Shown here: positions 1-6,827 of the stretch, one piece after another
How positions within the stretch are numbered: position 1 is the stretch's first letter
Layout of the letters: each line of letters begins with the position of its first letter
From: Pseudomonadota bacterium
GTDB taxonomy: Bacteria; Pseudomonadota; Alphaproteobacteria; Sphingomonadales; Sphingomonadaceae
DNA length: 22,047 bases
Direction: 5' to 3'
Assembly: GCA_023433445.1 (NCBI GenBank)
Contig: JAEZCS010000240.1
Coordinates: forward strand, 1-22,047
Program-made: the position numbers and the translations under genes
The notes under the pieces: model-generated
Seen by the model: only the letters and a program-made list of their open reading frames with translations
The model's database searches: none
What the model was told of the DNA's origin: nothing

Positions 1-1117
1 AGCGGCCGACATCCTGCGGGTCGATCGGCAGGTAGGGCACTTCCCAGATCGGCGAATTGGCCTTGCGGATCGCCTTCATGCCCTTGTTGATCGCGTCCTG
101 GTGCGAGCCGGAGAAGGCCGTATAGACAAGTTCGCCCACATAGGGATGCCGCTCGGGAATGGTCATCTCGTTGGAATATTCGTAGACGGCCTTGATCCGC
201 TCGATGTCGGTGCAGTCCAGCTGCGGATCGACGCCCTGCGTGTACATGATGAGCGCCAGCGTGACGATGTCGACATTGCCGGTGCGCTCGCCATTGCCGA
301 ACAGCGTCCCCTCGACGCGGTCGGCGCCCGCCATCAGGCCGAGTTCCGTCGCCGCGATGCCGGTACCCCGGTCGTTGTGCGGATGGAGCGACACGATGAC
401 GTTCTCGCGGTTGTCGATATTGTGGCACATCCATTCGATCTGGTCGGCATAGATGTTGGGCGTTGCAGCCTCTACCGTCGCGGGCAGGTTCAGGATCAGC
501 GGGCGTTCTGGCGTCGGTTGCAGGATTTCCATCACCGCTTCACAGCATTCCAGGCTGAAATCCAGCTCGGCGGTCGAGAAGGTTTCCGGCGAATATTCGA
601 AATGCCAGTCGGTGTCGGGCTGCTTGGCAGCGTTGTCGCGCAGCAGCTTGGCCGCGTTGATCGCGATTTCCTTGATCTGCGGACGATCCATCTGGAATAC
701 GATGTTGCGCCACGCCGGGGAGACGGCGTTGTAGATGTGGACGATGGCTTGTCTGGCGCCGCGCAGGCTTTCAAAGGTGGTGGCGATCAGGTCTTCGCGA
801 GCCTGCGTCAGCACCTGCGGGAACACATCGTCGGGGATGGCGCCGTCGCGCACCAGTCCGGCGATGAAGTCAAAATCGGTCGCGCCCGAGGCGGGGAAGC
901 CGATCTCGATTTCCTTGACACCGACCTTGAGGAGCAGGTCGAAAAAGCGACGCTTCTTTTCGGCGTTCATGGGATCGATCAGCGACTGGTTGCCGTCTCG
1001 CAGATCGGTCGACAGCCAGCGCGGCGGCGATGTGATGACGGCGCTCGGCCACTGGCGGTTGGGCAGATCCACCTGAGGGAAGGGGCGGTACTTCTGCGAA
1101 GGATCGGTCAGCATCAT
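1..1117 (-). CDS. leuA: 2-isopropylmalate synthase, 3' end cut off by the window edge
   Basis: LeuA condenses acetyl-CoA with 2-oxoisovalerate, the first committed step of leucine synthesis, in the cytoplasm. About 372 residues are visible; the family's long form is roughly 550-560, so the end of the barrel and the C-terminal leucine-binding regulatory domain lie outside. The TIM-barrel catalytic start is clear: LRDGNQS near residues 39-45 (Asp41 is the expected metal ligand) and the metal-binding HPHNDRG near 245-251. The frame opens with two adjacent ATG codons (1117 and 1114), preceded by an AAGAAG-like ribosome site. The 5' region carries a leucine-rich leader ORF and a long inverted repeat, suggesting transcription attenuation by leucine supply. 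Identification is by recognised motifs and near-continuous family similarity. Confidence 0.96.
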   Translation of the reverse strand, partial: MMLTDPSQKYRPFPQVDLPNRQWPSAVITSPPRWLSTDLRDGNQSLIDPMNAEKKRRFFDLLLKVGVKEIEIGFPASGATDFDFIAGLVRDGAIPDDVFPQVLTQAREDLIATTFESLRGARQAIVHIYNAVSPAWRNIVFQMDRPQIKEIAINAAKLLRDNAAKQPDTDWHFEYSPETFSTAELDFSLECCEAVMEILQPTPERPLILNLPATVEAATPNIYADQIEWMCHNIDNRENVIVSLHPHNDRGTGIAATELGLMAGADRVEGTLFGNGERTGNVDIVTLALIMYTQGVDPQLDCTDIERIKAVYEYSNEMTIPERHPYVGELVYTAFSGSHQDAINKGMKAIRKANSPIWEVPYLPIDPQDVGR

Positions 1118-1141
1118 GGGAAGGCTACTTCTTTACGCAAA

Positions 1142-1163
1142 CGGGCGGCACATCGCGAGCCCG
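1142..1163 (-). terminator. possible attenuator terminator hairpin before leuA
   Basis: On the minus strand CGGGC (1159-1163) can pair with GCCCG (1142-1146) across a 12-base loop, followed directly by a short TTT run and then the leuA ribosome site. It is the only terminator-like hairpin between the long inverted repeat and the leuA start. The stem is short and the T-run weak. Confidence 0.35.
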
Positions 1164-1188
1164 GTGAAACGACTATCTGCTTGATTAT

Positions 1189-1250
1189 GCCCTTAGGCGT
1201 ATCGCTGCGTCATTCAAGCGAAGAGCAGCACAAAAACCACGCCTAAGGGC
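1189..1250 (-). promoter_or_regulatory. leuA attenuator inverted repeat
   Basis: A perfect 12-bp inverted repeat (1189-1200 GCCCTTAGGCGT; 1239-1250 its complement) with a 38-base loop sits between the leucine-rich leader ORF and leuA. The leader stop codon is within the 1239-1250 arm, so a ribosome finishing the leader would cover that arm and free the other one. Which conformation terminates transcription cannot be decided by eye. Confidence 0.65.
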
Positions 1251-1287
1251 GTGTAAGTCGTAGCAGGGGAAGAAGCGCGCGCTGCAT
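1243..1287 (-). CDS. leuA leader peptide (14 aa, leucine-rich)
   Basis: Reading the minus strand upstream of leuA, an ATG at 1287 opens a 14-codon frame, MQRALLPLLRLTRP, ending in TAG. Five of the 14 codons are leucine (CTT, CTT, CTG, CTA, CTT). The stop codon lies inside the upstream arm of a perfect 12-bp inverted repeat (1239-1250 with 1189-1200). This is the layout of ribosome-mediated attenuators in amino acid operons: leucine shortage would stall the ribosome and change downstream folding. The ribosome-binding site is weak (GAGGG about 15 bases upstream), which is the main doubt. The peptide itself probably has no function beyond being translated. Confidence 0.7.
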   Translation of the reverse strand: MQRALLPLLRLTRP

Positions 1288-1405
1288 GATGGATCGCCCA
1301 TACCCTCTTTTGAGGCTCCGCGTCCAGCATTTGTTGCAATACGGGGTTCCGGTGAGGATCGCGCTCACCTACCATCCCAACGGATTCTTGGAGTAAAACG
1401 CCATC

Positions 1406-1969
1406 ATGTCCCTGACGAACTTCGTCGTTCCCACTTACACGCAGATGCTCAAAACCCTTTCGGCCTGGCTCGATAAGGCGCAAGAGCAGATGGGCGAAGA
1501 CGCGGAGACTCTGCTTTCCTGCCGGTTGGCTCCGGACATGTTCCCATTGGCAACGCAGATACGCTTCGCCTGCGTTCAAGCCCAGGAGGGAGTGTTTCGC
1601 CTGATGGGAGCAGAGTTTCCCTCCTCCCTGCAGGAGCTTCTGGACGAAGGACGAGGCGCTGGCGAGAATCCTGGATCGATTGCGAGTGCGAAGCAGAGGA
1701 TTGACGAGACAATTGCATTGCTGGACGGCTTGCCCTTGGATGCGCTGGACGGAGACGACGGGAGGCCGATAGAGCATGCACTACCGATGGGCATGATCTT
1801 CGACCTGACTGCCCAGCAATATGCCCGCGACTGGACCTTGCCCCAATTCTATTTTCACCTGATGATCGCTTACGCGATCCTGCGAAATCAGGGCGTGGCC
1901 CTCGGCAAGGCGGATTACGTCACCCACATGTTGGGATATTTGCGTCCGGGAACGATGCCGTCAGATTAG
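1406..1969 (+). CDS. DUF1993 family protein
   Basis: A 187-residue soluble protein of the DUF1993 family, whose function is not established; the family is predicted to be helical. Family hallmarks are visible: an N-terminal PTYTQMLKTL segment, RLAPDMFPLATQI near residues 40-52, and the C-terminal block LPQFYFHLMIAYAILRNQG followed by LGKADYV. No signal peptide or membrane segment is evident. The start ATG has a GGAG sequence about 12 bases upstream, slightly long spacing. It is transcribed away from leuA, so the 288-base gap 1118-1405 must hold promoters for both, plus the leuA leader. It converges on the yceI-like gene, with a strong hairpin between the two stop codons. Confidence 0.85.
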   Translation: MSLTNFVVPTYTQMLKTLSAWLDKAQEQMGEDAETLLSCRLAPDMFPLATQIRFACVQAQEGVFRLMGAEFPSSLQELLDEGRGAGENPGSIASAKQRIDETIALLDGLPLDALDGDDGRPIEHALPMGMIFDLTAQQYARDWTLPQFYFHLMIAYAILRNQGVALGKADYVTHMLGYLRPGTMPSD

Positions 1970-1990
1970 CGCGCCGAAAATCTTGGTAGG

Positions 1991-2018
1991 CGAGTGACGG
2001 GAACAAATCCGTCACTCG
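1991..2018. terminator. bidirectional hairpin between convergent genes
   Basis: A perfect 10-bp stem (CGAGTGACGG 1991-2000 with CCGTCACTCG 2009-2018) with an 8-base loop lies in the 57-base gap between the convergent DUF1993 and YceI genes. Location and symmetry suit a shared terminator. No T-run follows on either strand. Confidence 0.65.
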
Positions 2019-2026
2019 GCCTGCAC

Positions 2027-2653
2027 TTACTTCTCAAACGCGGCGACAATCTTCAGTTCGATGGTGTCGCCGACCATGGGCACGCCATAGCCCATGTTGA
2101 AGTCGCTCCGTTTTACCGCCGTGGTCGCGACAAATCCGACATTCTCCTTTCCACCTGCCATCGCAGGAGCCTTACCGGCGCCATAGAAGTCGGCGTTCAG
2201 CGTGACCGGCTTGGTCACGCCTTTGATGGTGAGGTTGCCGGTGATTTCAGCACTGGTAGCGCCATCAGGTTTGACGCTCGTGGACACAAAGGTCGCGTTC
2301 GGGAATTTCGCTGTGTCGAAGAAATCGGATTTCATCAGATGTTCGTCCAGCGCGGGAACGCCAGTACGAAGGTTGGCGATAGGAATATTGACCGAGACCT
2401 TGGCCGCGGTCGGCTTCTTGGGGTCCAACGTCAGCGTGCCGGTCGGCTGCGAAATAAGGCCGAAATTGTTTGAAAAGCCCATATGATCATAGGCAAATGC
2501 AATTTGGGTATGCCCGGGATCTATCTGATACGTCCCGCCATTTACGCGAGAGGGATCCTTCGCGCCCGGTGTCGCTGGCACCTGCTGAGCGATGAGGGCG
2601 GTGCCGCCAGCAATGGTGACGAAGGCAGCAGCGGGAATCAGGAACTTGCGCAT
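2027..2653 (-). CDS. YceI family periplasmic lipid-binding-type protein
   Basis: A 208-residue exported protein of the YceI family, beta-barrel proteins that bind polyprenoid-like lipids; the physiological role is usually unknown. Residues 1-23 form a Sec signal peptide (MRK, hydrophobic core, then ALIAQQ). The mature part shows family features: YQIDPGHTQIAFAYDHMGF near residues 42-60, a DEHLMKSDFFD segment near 103-113, FPNATFVSTSV, and the GNLTIKGVTKPVTLNADFYG block. The ATG at 2653 has a good GGAG site (CTGGAGACTGATCC). The 5' region carries an imperfect inverted repeat, 2671-2710. Monocistronic in appearance, with its own terminator. Confidence 0.93.
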   Translation of the reverse strand: MRKFLIPAAAFVTIAGGTALIAQQVPATPGAKDPSRVNGGTYQIDPGHTQIAFAYDHMGFSNNFGLISQPTGTLTLDPKKPTAAKVSVNIPIANLRTGVPALDEHLMKSDFFDTAKFPNATFVSTSVKPDGATSAEITGNLTIKGVTKPVTLNADFYGAGKAPAMAGGKENVGFVATTAVKRSDFNMGYGVPMVGDTIELKIVAAFEK

Positions 2654-2670
2654 GGATCAGTCTCCAGAAG

Positions 2671-2710
2671 CAATCAACGAACGCCACACAATAGCGTTGG
2701 CGATTGATTG
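2671..2710 (-). promoter_or_regulatory. inverted repeat upstream of the yceI-like gene
   Basis: CAATCAA (2671-2677) pairs with TTGATTG (2704-2710), and inside it AACGC (2680-2684) pairs with GCGTT (2694-2698), separated by a small asymmetric internal loop. It lies 17-57 bases upstream of the start codon, so it is either an mRNA 5' hairpin or an operator overlapping the promoter. No regulator can be named. Confidence 0.4.
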
Positions 2711-2848
2711 TTCCAGAGGCGTAATTGGGAAAGCTTGGGCATACCCGACATCCCGGCAATGAAGCTACGGCTCTACGCCACTTCGCCCGGACTTACGTCA
2801 TGTTCGCAAAAGAGGTGCAGAGGTCGTCGGGAGAGTGATCTCTCTACG

Positions 2849-2868
2849 CCCTCTGCGCCTCTGCGCGC
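2849..2868. repeat. short tandem CTCTGCGC repeat, common intergenic type
   Basis: In the 290-base gap 2654-2943 the octamer CTCTGCGC occurs twice in tandem, preceded by the reverse motif GCAGAGG (around 2818) and a small GAGAG/CTCTC hairpin near 2831-2845. Runs of alternating CTCTGCG-like units are frequent between genes of sphingomonads and other proteobacteria. No coding potential was seen in this gap. Confidence 0.4.
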
Positions 2869-2916
2869 TAATATCGGCTTGCTCGCCAACTTCCCGCTTT
2901 AACGGAAAGGTCGCTT

Positions 2917-2936
2917 GGGGCGGTCGACGCCGCCCC
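2917..2936 (-). terminator. terminator-like hairpin after ilvC
   Basis: Just past the ilvC stop, GGGGCGG (2917-2923) pairs perfectly with CCGCCCC (2930-2936) across a 6-base loop. All seven pairs are G-C. It marks the likely end of the ilvB-ilvN-ilvC transcript, although no T-run follows. Confidence 0.6.
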
Positions 2937-2943
2937 GACAAGC

Positions 2944-3963
2944 TTAGTTCTTTTCCTGATCCACCAGCTTGTTGGCGGCAATCCAGGGCATCATGGCGCG
3001 CAGCTTGGCACCGGTTTCCTCGATCGGGTGACGCTGGGCGGCGATGCGGCTCGCCTTGAGCTCCGGCTGGCCAGCACGGTTGTCGAGGACGAAGTCCTTC
3101 ACGAAGCGGCCCGACTGGATGTCAGCCAGAACGCGCTTCATTTCCTTCTTCGTTTCTTCGGTGATGATGCGCGGGCCGGTCTTGATGTCACCATATTCGG
3201 CGGTGTTCGAGATCGAGTAGCGCATGTTGGCGATGCCGCCTTCATACATCAGGTCGACGATCAGCTTCAGTTCGTGGAGGCATTCGAAATAGGCCATTTC
3301 GGGCGCATAGCCAGCCTCGACCAGCGTTTCGAAGCCAGCCTGGACCAGCGCGGTCGCGCCGCCGCACAGCACGGCCTGCTCGCCGAACAGGTCGGTTTCG
3401 CATTCCTCGCGGAAGTTGGTTTCGATGATGCCCGAACGGCCGCCGCCGACGCCGCTGGCGTAGGACAGGGCGATGTCATGGGCGTTGCCGGTCGCGTCCT
3501 GCGCGATGGCGATCAGGCAGGGGACGCCGCCGCCGCGCTGATATTCGCTGCGGACGGTGTGGCCGGGGCCCTTGGGCGCGATCATGATCACGTCCACGTC
3601 CTTGCGCGGCTCGATCAGGCCGAAATGGACGTTGAGGCCGTGGGCGAAGGCGAGCGCCGCGCCGGGCTTCAGATTCGCATGAATGTCGTCGGCGTAGATC
3701 GCGGCCTGATGCTCGTCAGGGGCGAGGATCATCAGGACGTCTGCCCAGGCTGCGGCTTCCGCGTTCGGCAGAACCTTGAAGCCTGCGCCTTCCGCCTTCT
3801 TGGCGCTGGCCGAACCGGGGCGCAAAGCGATGGCGACTTCGGCTACGCCCGAGTCACGCAGGTTCTGCGCATGGGCGTGGCCCTGCGAACCGTAGCCGAG
3901 GATGGCGACCTTTTTGCCCTTGATCAGGCCGATATCGGCGTCGCGATCGTAATACACCTTCAT
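2944..3963 (-). CDS. ilvC: ketol-acid reductoisomerase (NADP-dependent)
   Basis: IlvC isomerises and reduces acetolactate or acetohydroxybutyrate to the dihydroxy acid in valine, leucine and isoleucine synthesis. The product is 339 residues, the normal class I (short) length. The Rossmann nucleotide-binding loop GYGSQGHAHAQNL is at residues 23-35, APKGPGH contains the catalytic lysine, DLFGEQAVLCGG carries the acidic magnesium ligands, and CHELKLIVDLMYEGG follows. The frame stays open upstream to 4059, but MKVYYD at 3963 is the family N-terminus and has a strong GAAGGA site, so that start is chosen. It is the last gene of the ilv cluster, separated from ilvN by 152 bases holding a palindromic repeat. 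Confidence 0.98.
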   Translation of the reverse strand: MKVYYDRDADIGLIKGKKVAILGYGSQGHAHAQNLRDSGVAEVAIALRPGSASAKKAEGAGFKVLPNAEAAAWADVLMILAPDEHQAAIYADDIHANLKPGAALAFAHGLNVHFGLIEPRKDVDVIMIAPKGPGHTVRSEYQRGGGVPCLIAIAQDATGNAHDIALSYASGVGGGRSGIIETNFREECETDLFGEQAVLCGGATALVQAGFETLVEAGYAPEMAYFECLHELKLIVDLMYEGGIANMRYSISNTAEYGDIKTGPRIITEETKKEMKRVLADIQSGRFVKDFVLDNRAGQPELKASRIAAQRHPIEETGAKLRAMMPWIAANKLVDQEKN

Positions 3964-4037
3964 TTGACGTTCCTTCTTTGGTCTGGTGGCTCGTTGCGGA
4001 GCCTTAATAAGTGCGGCGAGGGGAACCACCTGCGCAT

Positions 4038-4109
4038 GGGAGAGGGGCGCCGCCCTCACCCTCCCATGCCTTGCATGGGCCCCTCCCTCTCCCGCGGGCG
4101 GAAGAGGGG
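4038..4109. repeat. REP-like palindromic element between ilvN and ilvC
   Basis: Three nested palindromes fill this stretch: GGGAGAGGG (4038-4046) pairs with CCCTCTCCC (4085-4093); inside it CCCATGC (4063-4069) pairs with GCATGGG (4073-4079) across a 3-base loop; and CCCTCT (4085-4090) can alternatively pair with AGAGGG (4103-4108) around CCCGCGGG. The multi-hairpin form resembles dispersed REP/BIME elements. On the ilv mRNA it would form a strong structure downstream of ilvN. Confidence 0.6.
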
Positions 4110-4115
4110 TCTAAT

Positions 4116-4631
4116 TCAGTTCGGCTCCTTGCCGCGGATCAGGCCGACTACGCCGGTGCGGCCAACTTCAACGAGGCCGATCTGGCGCATCAGGCCGACG
4201 AAATTGTCGATCTTGTCGGTCGTACCGGTGATCTCGAAAATGAAGCTCTCGATCGTCGTGTCCACCACCTTGGCGCGGAACACGTCGGCAAGGCGCAGGG
4301 CTTCGATCCGGTCTTCGCCGGTGCCGGTGACCTTCACCAGCGCCAGCTCGCGTTCGACGAACGGGCCGTTGGCGGTGAGGTCGGTAACCTTGTGCACGGG
4401 CACGAGGCGGTCAAGCTGGGCAATTATCTGGTCGATCACCTTGGGCGGACCGTTGGTGACGATGGTGATGCGGCTGATCGCATGATCGTGGGTGATGTCC
4501 GCCACGGTCAGGCTGTCGATATTATAGCCGCGCGCTGTGAACAGGCCGGCGATACGGGCAAGGATGCCCGCTTCGTTCGTGACCGTCAGCGACAGGACGT
4601 GCCGCTCGCTATATTCTTCCTGGATATGCAT
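4116..4631 (-). CDS. ilvN: acetolactate synthase small (regulatory) subunit
   Basis: A 171-residue regulatory subunit that activates the IlvB catalytic subunit and confers valine feedback inhibition in this family. The N-terminal ACT domain is clear: HVLSLTVTNEAGILARIAGLFTARGYNIDSLTV spans about residues 11-43, with the valine-site signature NEAG.L.RI. The C-terminal domain, from about residue 90 (ERELALVKV), is also typical, and length is normal. Its ATG overlaps the upstream stop by one base (TGATG), indicating translational coupling to the preceding small gene. The symbol ilvN is used for the small subunit in this context; ilvH is an equivalent name. Confidence 0.96.
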   Translation of the reverse strand: MHIQEEYSERHVLSLTVTNEAGILARIAGLFTARGYNIDSLTVADITHDHAISRITIVTNGPPKVIDQIIAQLDRLVPVHKVTDLTANGPFVERELALVKVTGTGEDRIEALRLADVFRAKVVDTTIESFIFEITGTTDKIDNFVGLMRQIGLVEVGRTGVVGLIRGKEPN

Positions 4632-4981
4632 CAGATGCTCGTTCCGTTATCCGGTTCTTCTTTGCGCTCCTGGCGATCGGAAATCATGCCCGTAAAGGCA
4701 TAGTGCCAGGCGCCGTCGTAGCGATGGGCAAGGCGGACCGGGAAGCCCGCAATCGCGTCGAACATGCGGCCCAAATGCTCGCCCACATAGCGGGGGCTGG
4801 CCAGCAGGCGGCCGATCCGTCGTTCGTGGAAATCAAAGCCCTCATCCAGGTGAATTTCCCAATCCTCGTTCTCCGGATCGGCGTGGTCCACGGTCCAGCC
4901 TTTCAGTTCGGCCGTGCCGCTGATCCGTTCGAAGTCGAAGGGTTCGCTCACATGGATGCGGAGCTTTAGATGTTGTGTCAC
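4631..4981 (-). CDS. uncharacterised protein coupled between ilvB and ilvN
   Basis: A 116-residue soluble protein that I cannot assign to a named family. It has no signal peptide, membrane segment or cysteine and is acidic in the middle (HADPENEDWEIHLDEGFDFHE). Aromatic and charged motifs include SEPFDFERI near residues 12-20 and YDGAWHYAFTGMISDRQERKE near 88-108. The start is a GTG whose bases overlap the ilvB stop (GTGA), and its stop overlaps the ilvN ATG (TGATG). It is therefore embedded in the ilvB-ilvN translational chain and probably made in step with acetolactate synthase. A role in assembly or regulation of that enzyme is inference from position only. The coding frame is long, codon use matches its neighbours, and both overlaps argue it is real. 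Confidence 0.85.
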   Translation of the reverse strand: MTQHLKLRIHVSEPFDFERISGTAELKGWTVDHADPENEDWEIHLDEGFDFHERRIGRLLASPRYVGEHLGRMFDAIAGFPVRLAHRYDGAWHYAFTGMISDRQERKEEPDNGTSI

Positions 4982-6726
4982 ACCAGGGCCTTCGCCTCGT
5001 CCGACATGATGCCCGCGATCTGGTTGGGATCGAGCAGCATATCAGTATGCGCCGCGCCCGACGGGATCATCGGGAAACAGTTGGACAGCTTCGCCACGCG
5101 GCAGTCCACGATAACCGGCCCGGGCGTGTCGATCATCTGACGCATGCCCGCCGCCAGTTCCTGCGGTCCTTCGATGCGAATGCCGGTCCAGCCATAGGCT
5201 TCCGCCAGCTTCACGAAATCGGGTAGGCTGTCCGAATAGCTGTTGGAGTAGCGGCTTTCATAGGTCAGCTCCTGCCACTGGCGGACCATGCCCATATATT
5301 CATTGTTGAGGATGAGCACCTTGACCGGTAGCCGATACTGCGTCGCGGTGCCCATTTCCTGAATGTTCATCTGGATCGAGGCATCGCCAGCGACGCAGAC
5401 GACCAGGCTGTCGGGGTTGCCGACCTGCGCGCCGATGGCGGCGGGAAAGCCATAGCCCATGGTGCCAAGGCCGCCAGACGTCAGCCATTTGTTAGGCTCT
5501 TCAAAGCCGAAATGCTGGGCCGCCCACATCTGGTGCTGACCGACTTCGGTAGTGATGATGACGTCTTTGGCCGACTTCGACGCGCGGTAGAGCTCAGCGA
5601 TTGCCTCTTGTGGCATGATCTCTTCACGGCTCTCCGGATAGGCGAGGCTGTTACGCGCACGCCAGCCTTCGATCCTGGCCCACCATTCGGACAGGTCGGC
5701 GCCTTTATGGCCATGTGTTTTCCAACCGGTGATCATGTCCGTCAGCGCATTGCCTACGTCCGCGACGATCGGCAGATCGACCTCGACTGTCTTGTTGATC
5801 GAACTGCGGTCGATATCGATGTGGATCTTCTTCGAATGGGGCGCAAAAGCGTCCAAGCGGCCGGTCACGCGGTCGTCGAAGCGGGCGCCGATGCAGACGA
5901 TCAGGTCTGCTTTGTTCATCGCCCAATTGGCTTCATAGGTGCCGTGCATGCCCAGCATTCCCAGCCATTGCGACGAGGAAGCAGGGAAAGAACCGAGCCC
6001 CATGAGGGTCGAGGTGACAGGCGCGCCGGTCAGTTCCGCCAGTTCACGCAGAAGGGCCGACGCCTTGGGGCCGGAATTGATGACGCCGCCGCCCGTGTAG
6101 AAGATAGGGCGTTCAGCCTTCGCCAGCATTTCAACCGCCTGTGCGATCGCTGAGGCGTCGGCTTCCGTCTGCGGCTTATAGCTCGCATGCTCGAAGCCCA
6201 GCGGCTTGGCGTAGTTCGCTGTGGCGATCTGGACGTTCTTGGGAATATCGACGACCACCGGGCCCGGTCGGCCGGTCGTCGCGATATGGAACGCCTCGTG
6301 GACGACACTTGCGAGCTTGGCCGGATCCTTGACCAGATAATTGTGCTTGGAACAGTGGCGCGTGATGCCGACGGTGTCCGCTTCCTGGAACGCGTCTGTG
6401 CCGATCAGCTGTGTCGGAACCTGCCCGGTGATGACGACCATCGGAATGGAGTCCATCAGCGCGTCGGTGATGCCGGTCACGGCATTGGTCGCGCCGGGCC
6501 CCGAGGTGACGAGCACGACGCCGGGCTTGCCAGTAGAGCGGGCGTAACCTTCCGCCATATGGGTCGCGCCCTGTTCGTGGCGGACGAGGACGTGGCGGAT
6601 CTTCGGATGGTTGAAAAGCGCGTCGTAGATCGGCAGCACGGCGCCGCCTGGATAACCGAACACGACCTCGACCCCGAGGTCGATCAGGCACTCAACCAAA
6701 ATGTCCGCGCCGCTCTTTTCGGCCAC
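4978..6726 (-). CDS. ilvB: acetolactate synthase large (catalytic) subunit
   Basis: The ThDP-dependent enzyme condenses pyruvate with pyruvate or 2-oxobutyrate, the first shared step of branched-chain amino acid synthesis. At 582 residues it is normal length. The N-terminal Pyr domain carries catalytic Glu51 in RHEQGATHMAEGYARS, then SGPGATN and the FQE motif (TDAFQEAD). The C-terminal domain has the ThDP/Mg motif VAGDASIQMN ending in LILNNEYMGMVRQW near residues 440-475. The start is GTG at 6726 with a GGAAGGA site 8 bases upstream; no ATG fits in frame before it. It follows miaA on the same strand after 101 bases with a candidate promoter. No leader peptide rich in branched-chain codons was found here, unlike leuA. 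Confidence 0.98.
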   Translation of the reverse strand: MAEKSGADILVECLIDLGVEVVFGYPGGAVLPIYDALFNHPKIRHVLVRHEQGATHMAEGYARSTGKPGVVLVTSGPGATNAVTGITDALMDSIPMVVITGQVPTQLIGTDAFQEADTVGITRHCSKHNYLVKDPAKLASVVHEAFHIATTGRPGPVVVDIPKNVQIATANYAKPLGFEHASYKPQTEADASAIAQAVEMLAKAERPIFYTGGGVINSGPKASALLRELAELTGAPVTSTLMGLGSFPASSSQWLGMLGMHGTYEANWAMNKADLIVCIGARFDDRVTGRLDAFAPHSKKIHIDIDRSSINKTVEVDLPIVADVGNALTDMITGWKTHGHKGADLSEWWARIEGWRARNSLAYPESREEIMPQEAIAELYRASKSAKDVIITTEVGQHQMWAAQHFGFEEPNKWLTSGGLGTMGYGFPAAIGAQVGNPDSLVVCVAGDASIQMNIQEMGTATQYRLPVKVLILNNEYMGMVRQWQELTYESRYSNSYSDSLPDFVKLAEAYGWTGIRIEGPQELAAGMRQMIDTPGPVIVDCRVAKLSNCFPMIPSGAAHTDMLLDPNQIAGIMSDEAKALV

Positions 6727-6795
6727 GATGAAATCCTTCCACTGGATGCAAGTTGCGCCCTCTGCCCTGCGAGAGAAGCATTGGCAAGGTGGGTG

Positions 6796-6824
6796 CGTCT
6801 ATTCGACATAAAATGGCAAGTCAA
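6796..6824 (-). promoter_or_regulatory. candidate promoter for the ilvB operon
   Basis: On the minus strand TTGACT (6819-6824) is followed after 17 bases by TAGACG (6796-6801). The -35 is near consensus while the -10 is weak. It would start transcription about 60 bases before the ilvB GTG, allowing expression independent of miaA. Confidence 0.45.
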
Positions 6825-6827
6825 CAG

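Noticed and set aside
101..1246. 381-codon plus-strand frame opposite leuA
   Set aside because: Antisense shadow of leuA; no family similarity, and it also runs through the attenuator region.
1214..1777. Minus-strand frame of 187 codons ending in VVFVLLFA, which at first looked like a Val/Leu leader
   Set aside because: It is antisense to the DUF1993 gene for most of its length and no start with a ribosome site exists near its end. The frame at 1243-1287 has its own ATG and richer Leu content.
3964..4059. N-terminal extension of IlvC by 32 residues
   Set aside because: The family starts at MKVYYD; the extension lacks a ribosome site and begins inside the palindromic repeat.
3028..4485. Long plus-strand open frame (485 codons) opposite ilvC and ilvN
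   Set aside because: It is antisense to two unmistakable genes, its translation has no recognisable domain, and high-GC codon bias commonly opens such shadow frames.
6727..6827. Search for an attenuator leader peptide upstream of ilvB
   Set aside because: The only short ATG frames found there are not enriched in Ile, Val or Leu codons and do not end before the ilvB start.
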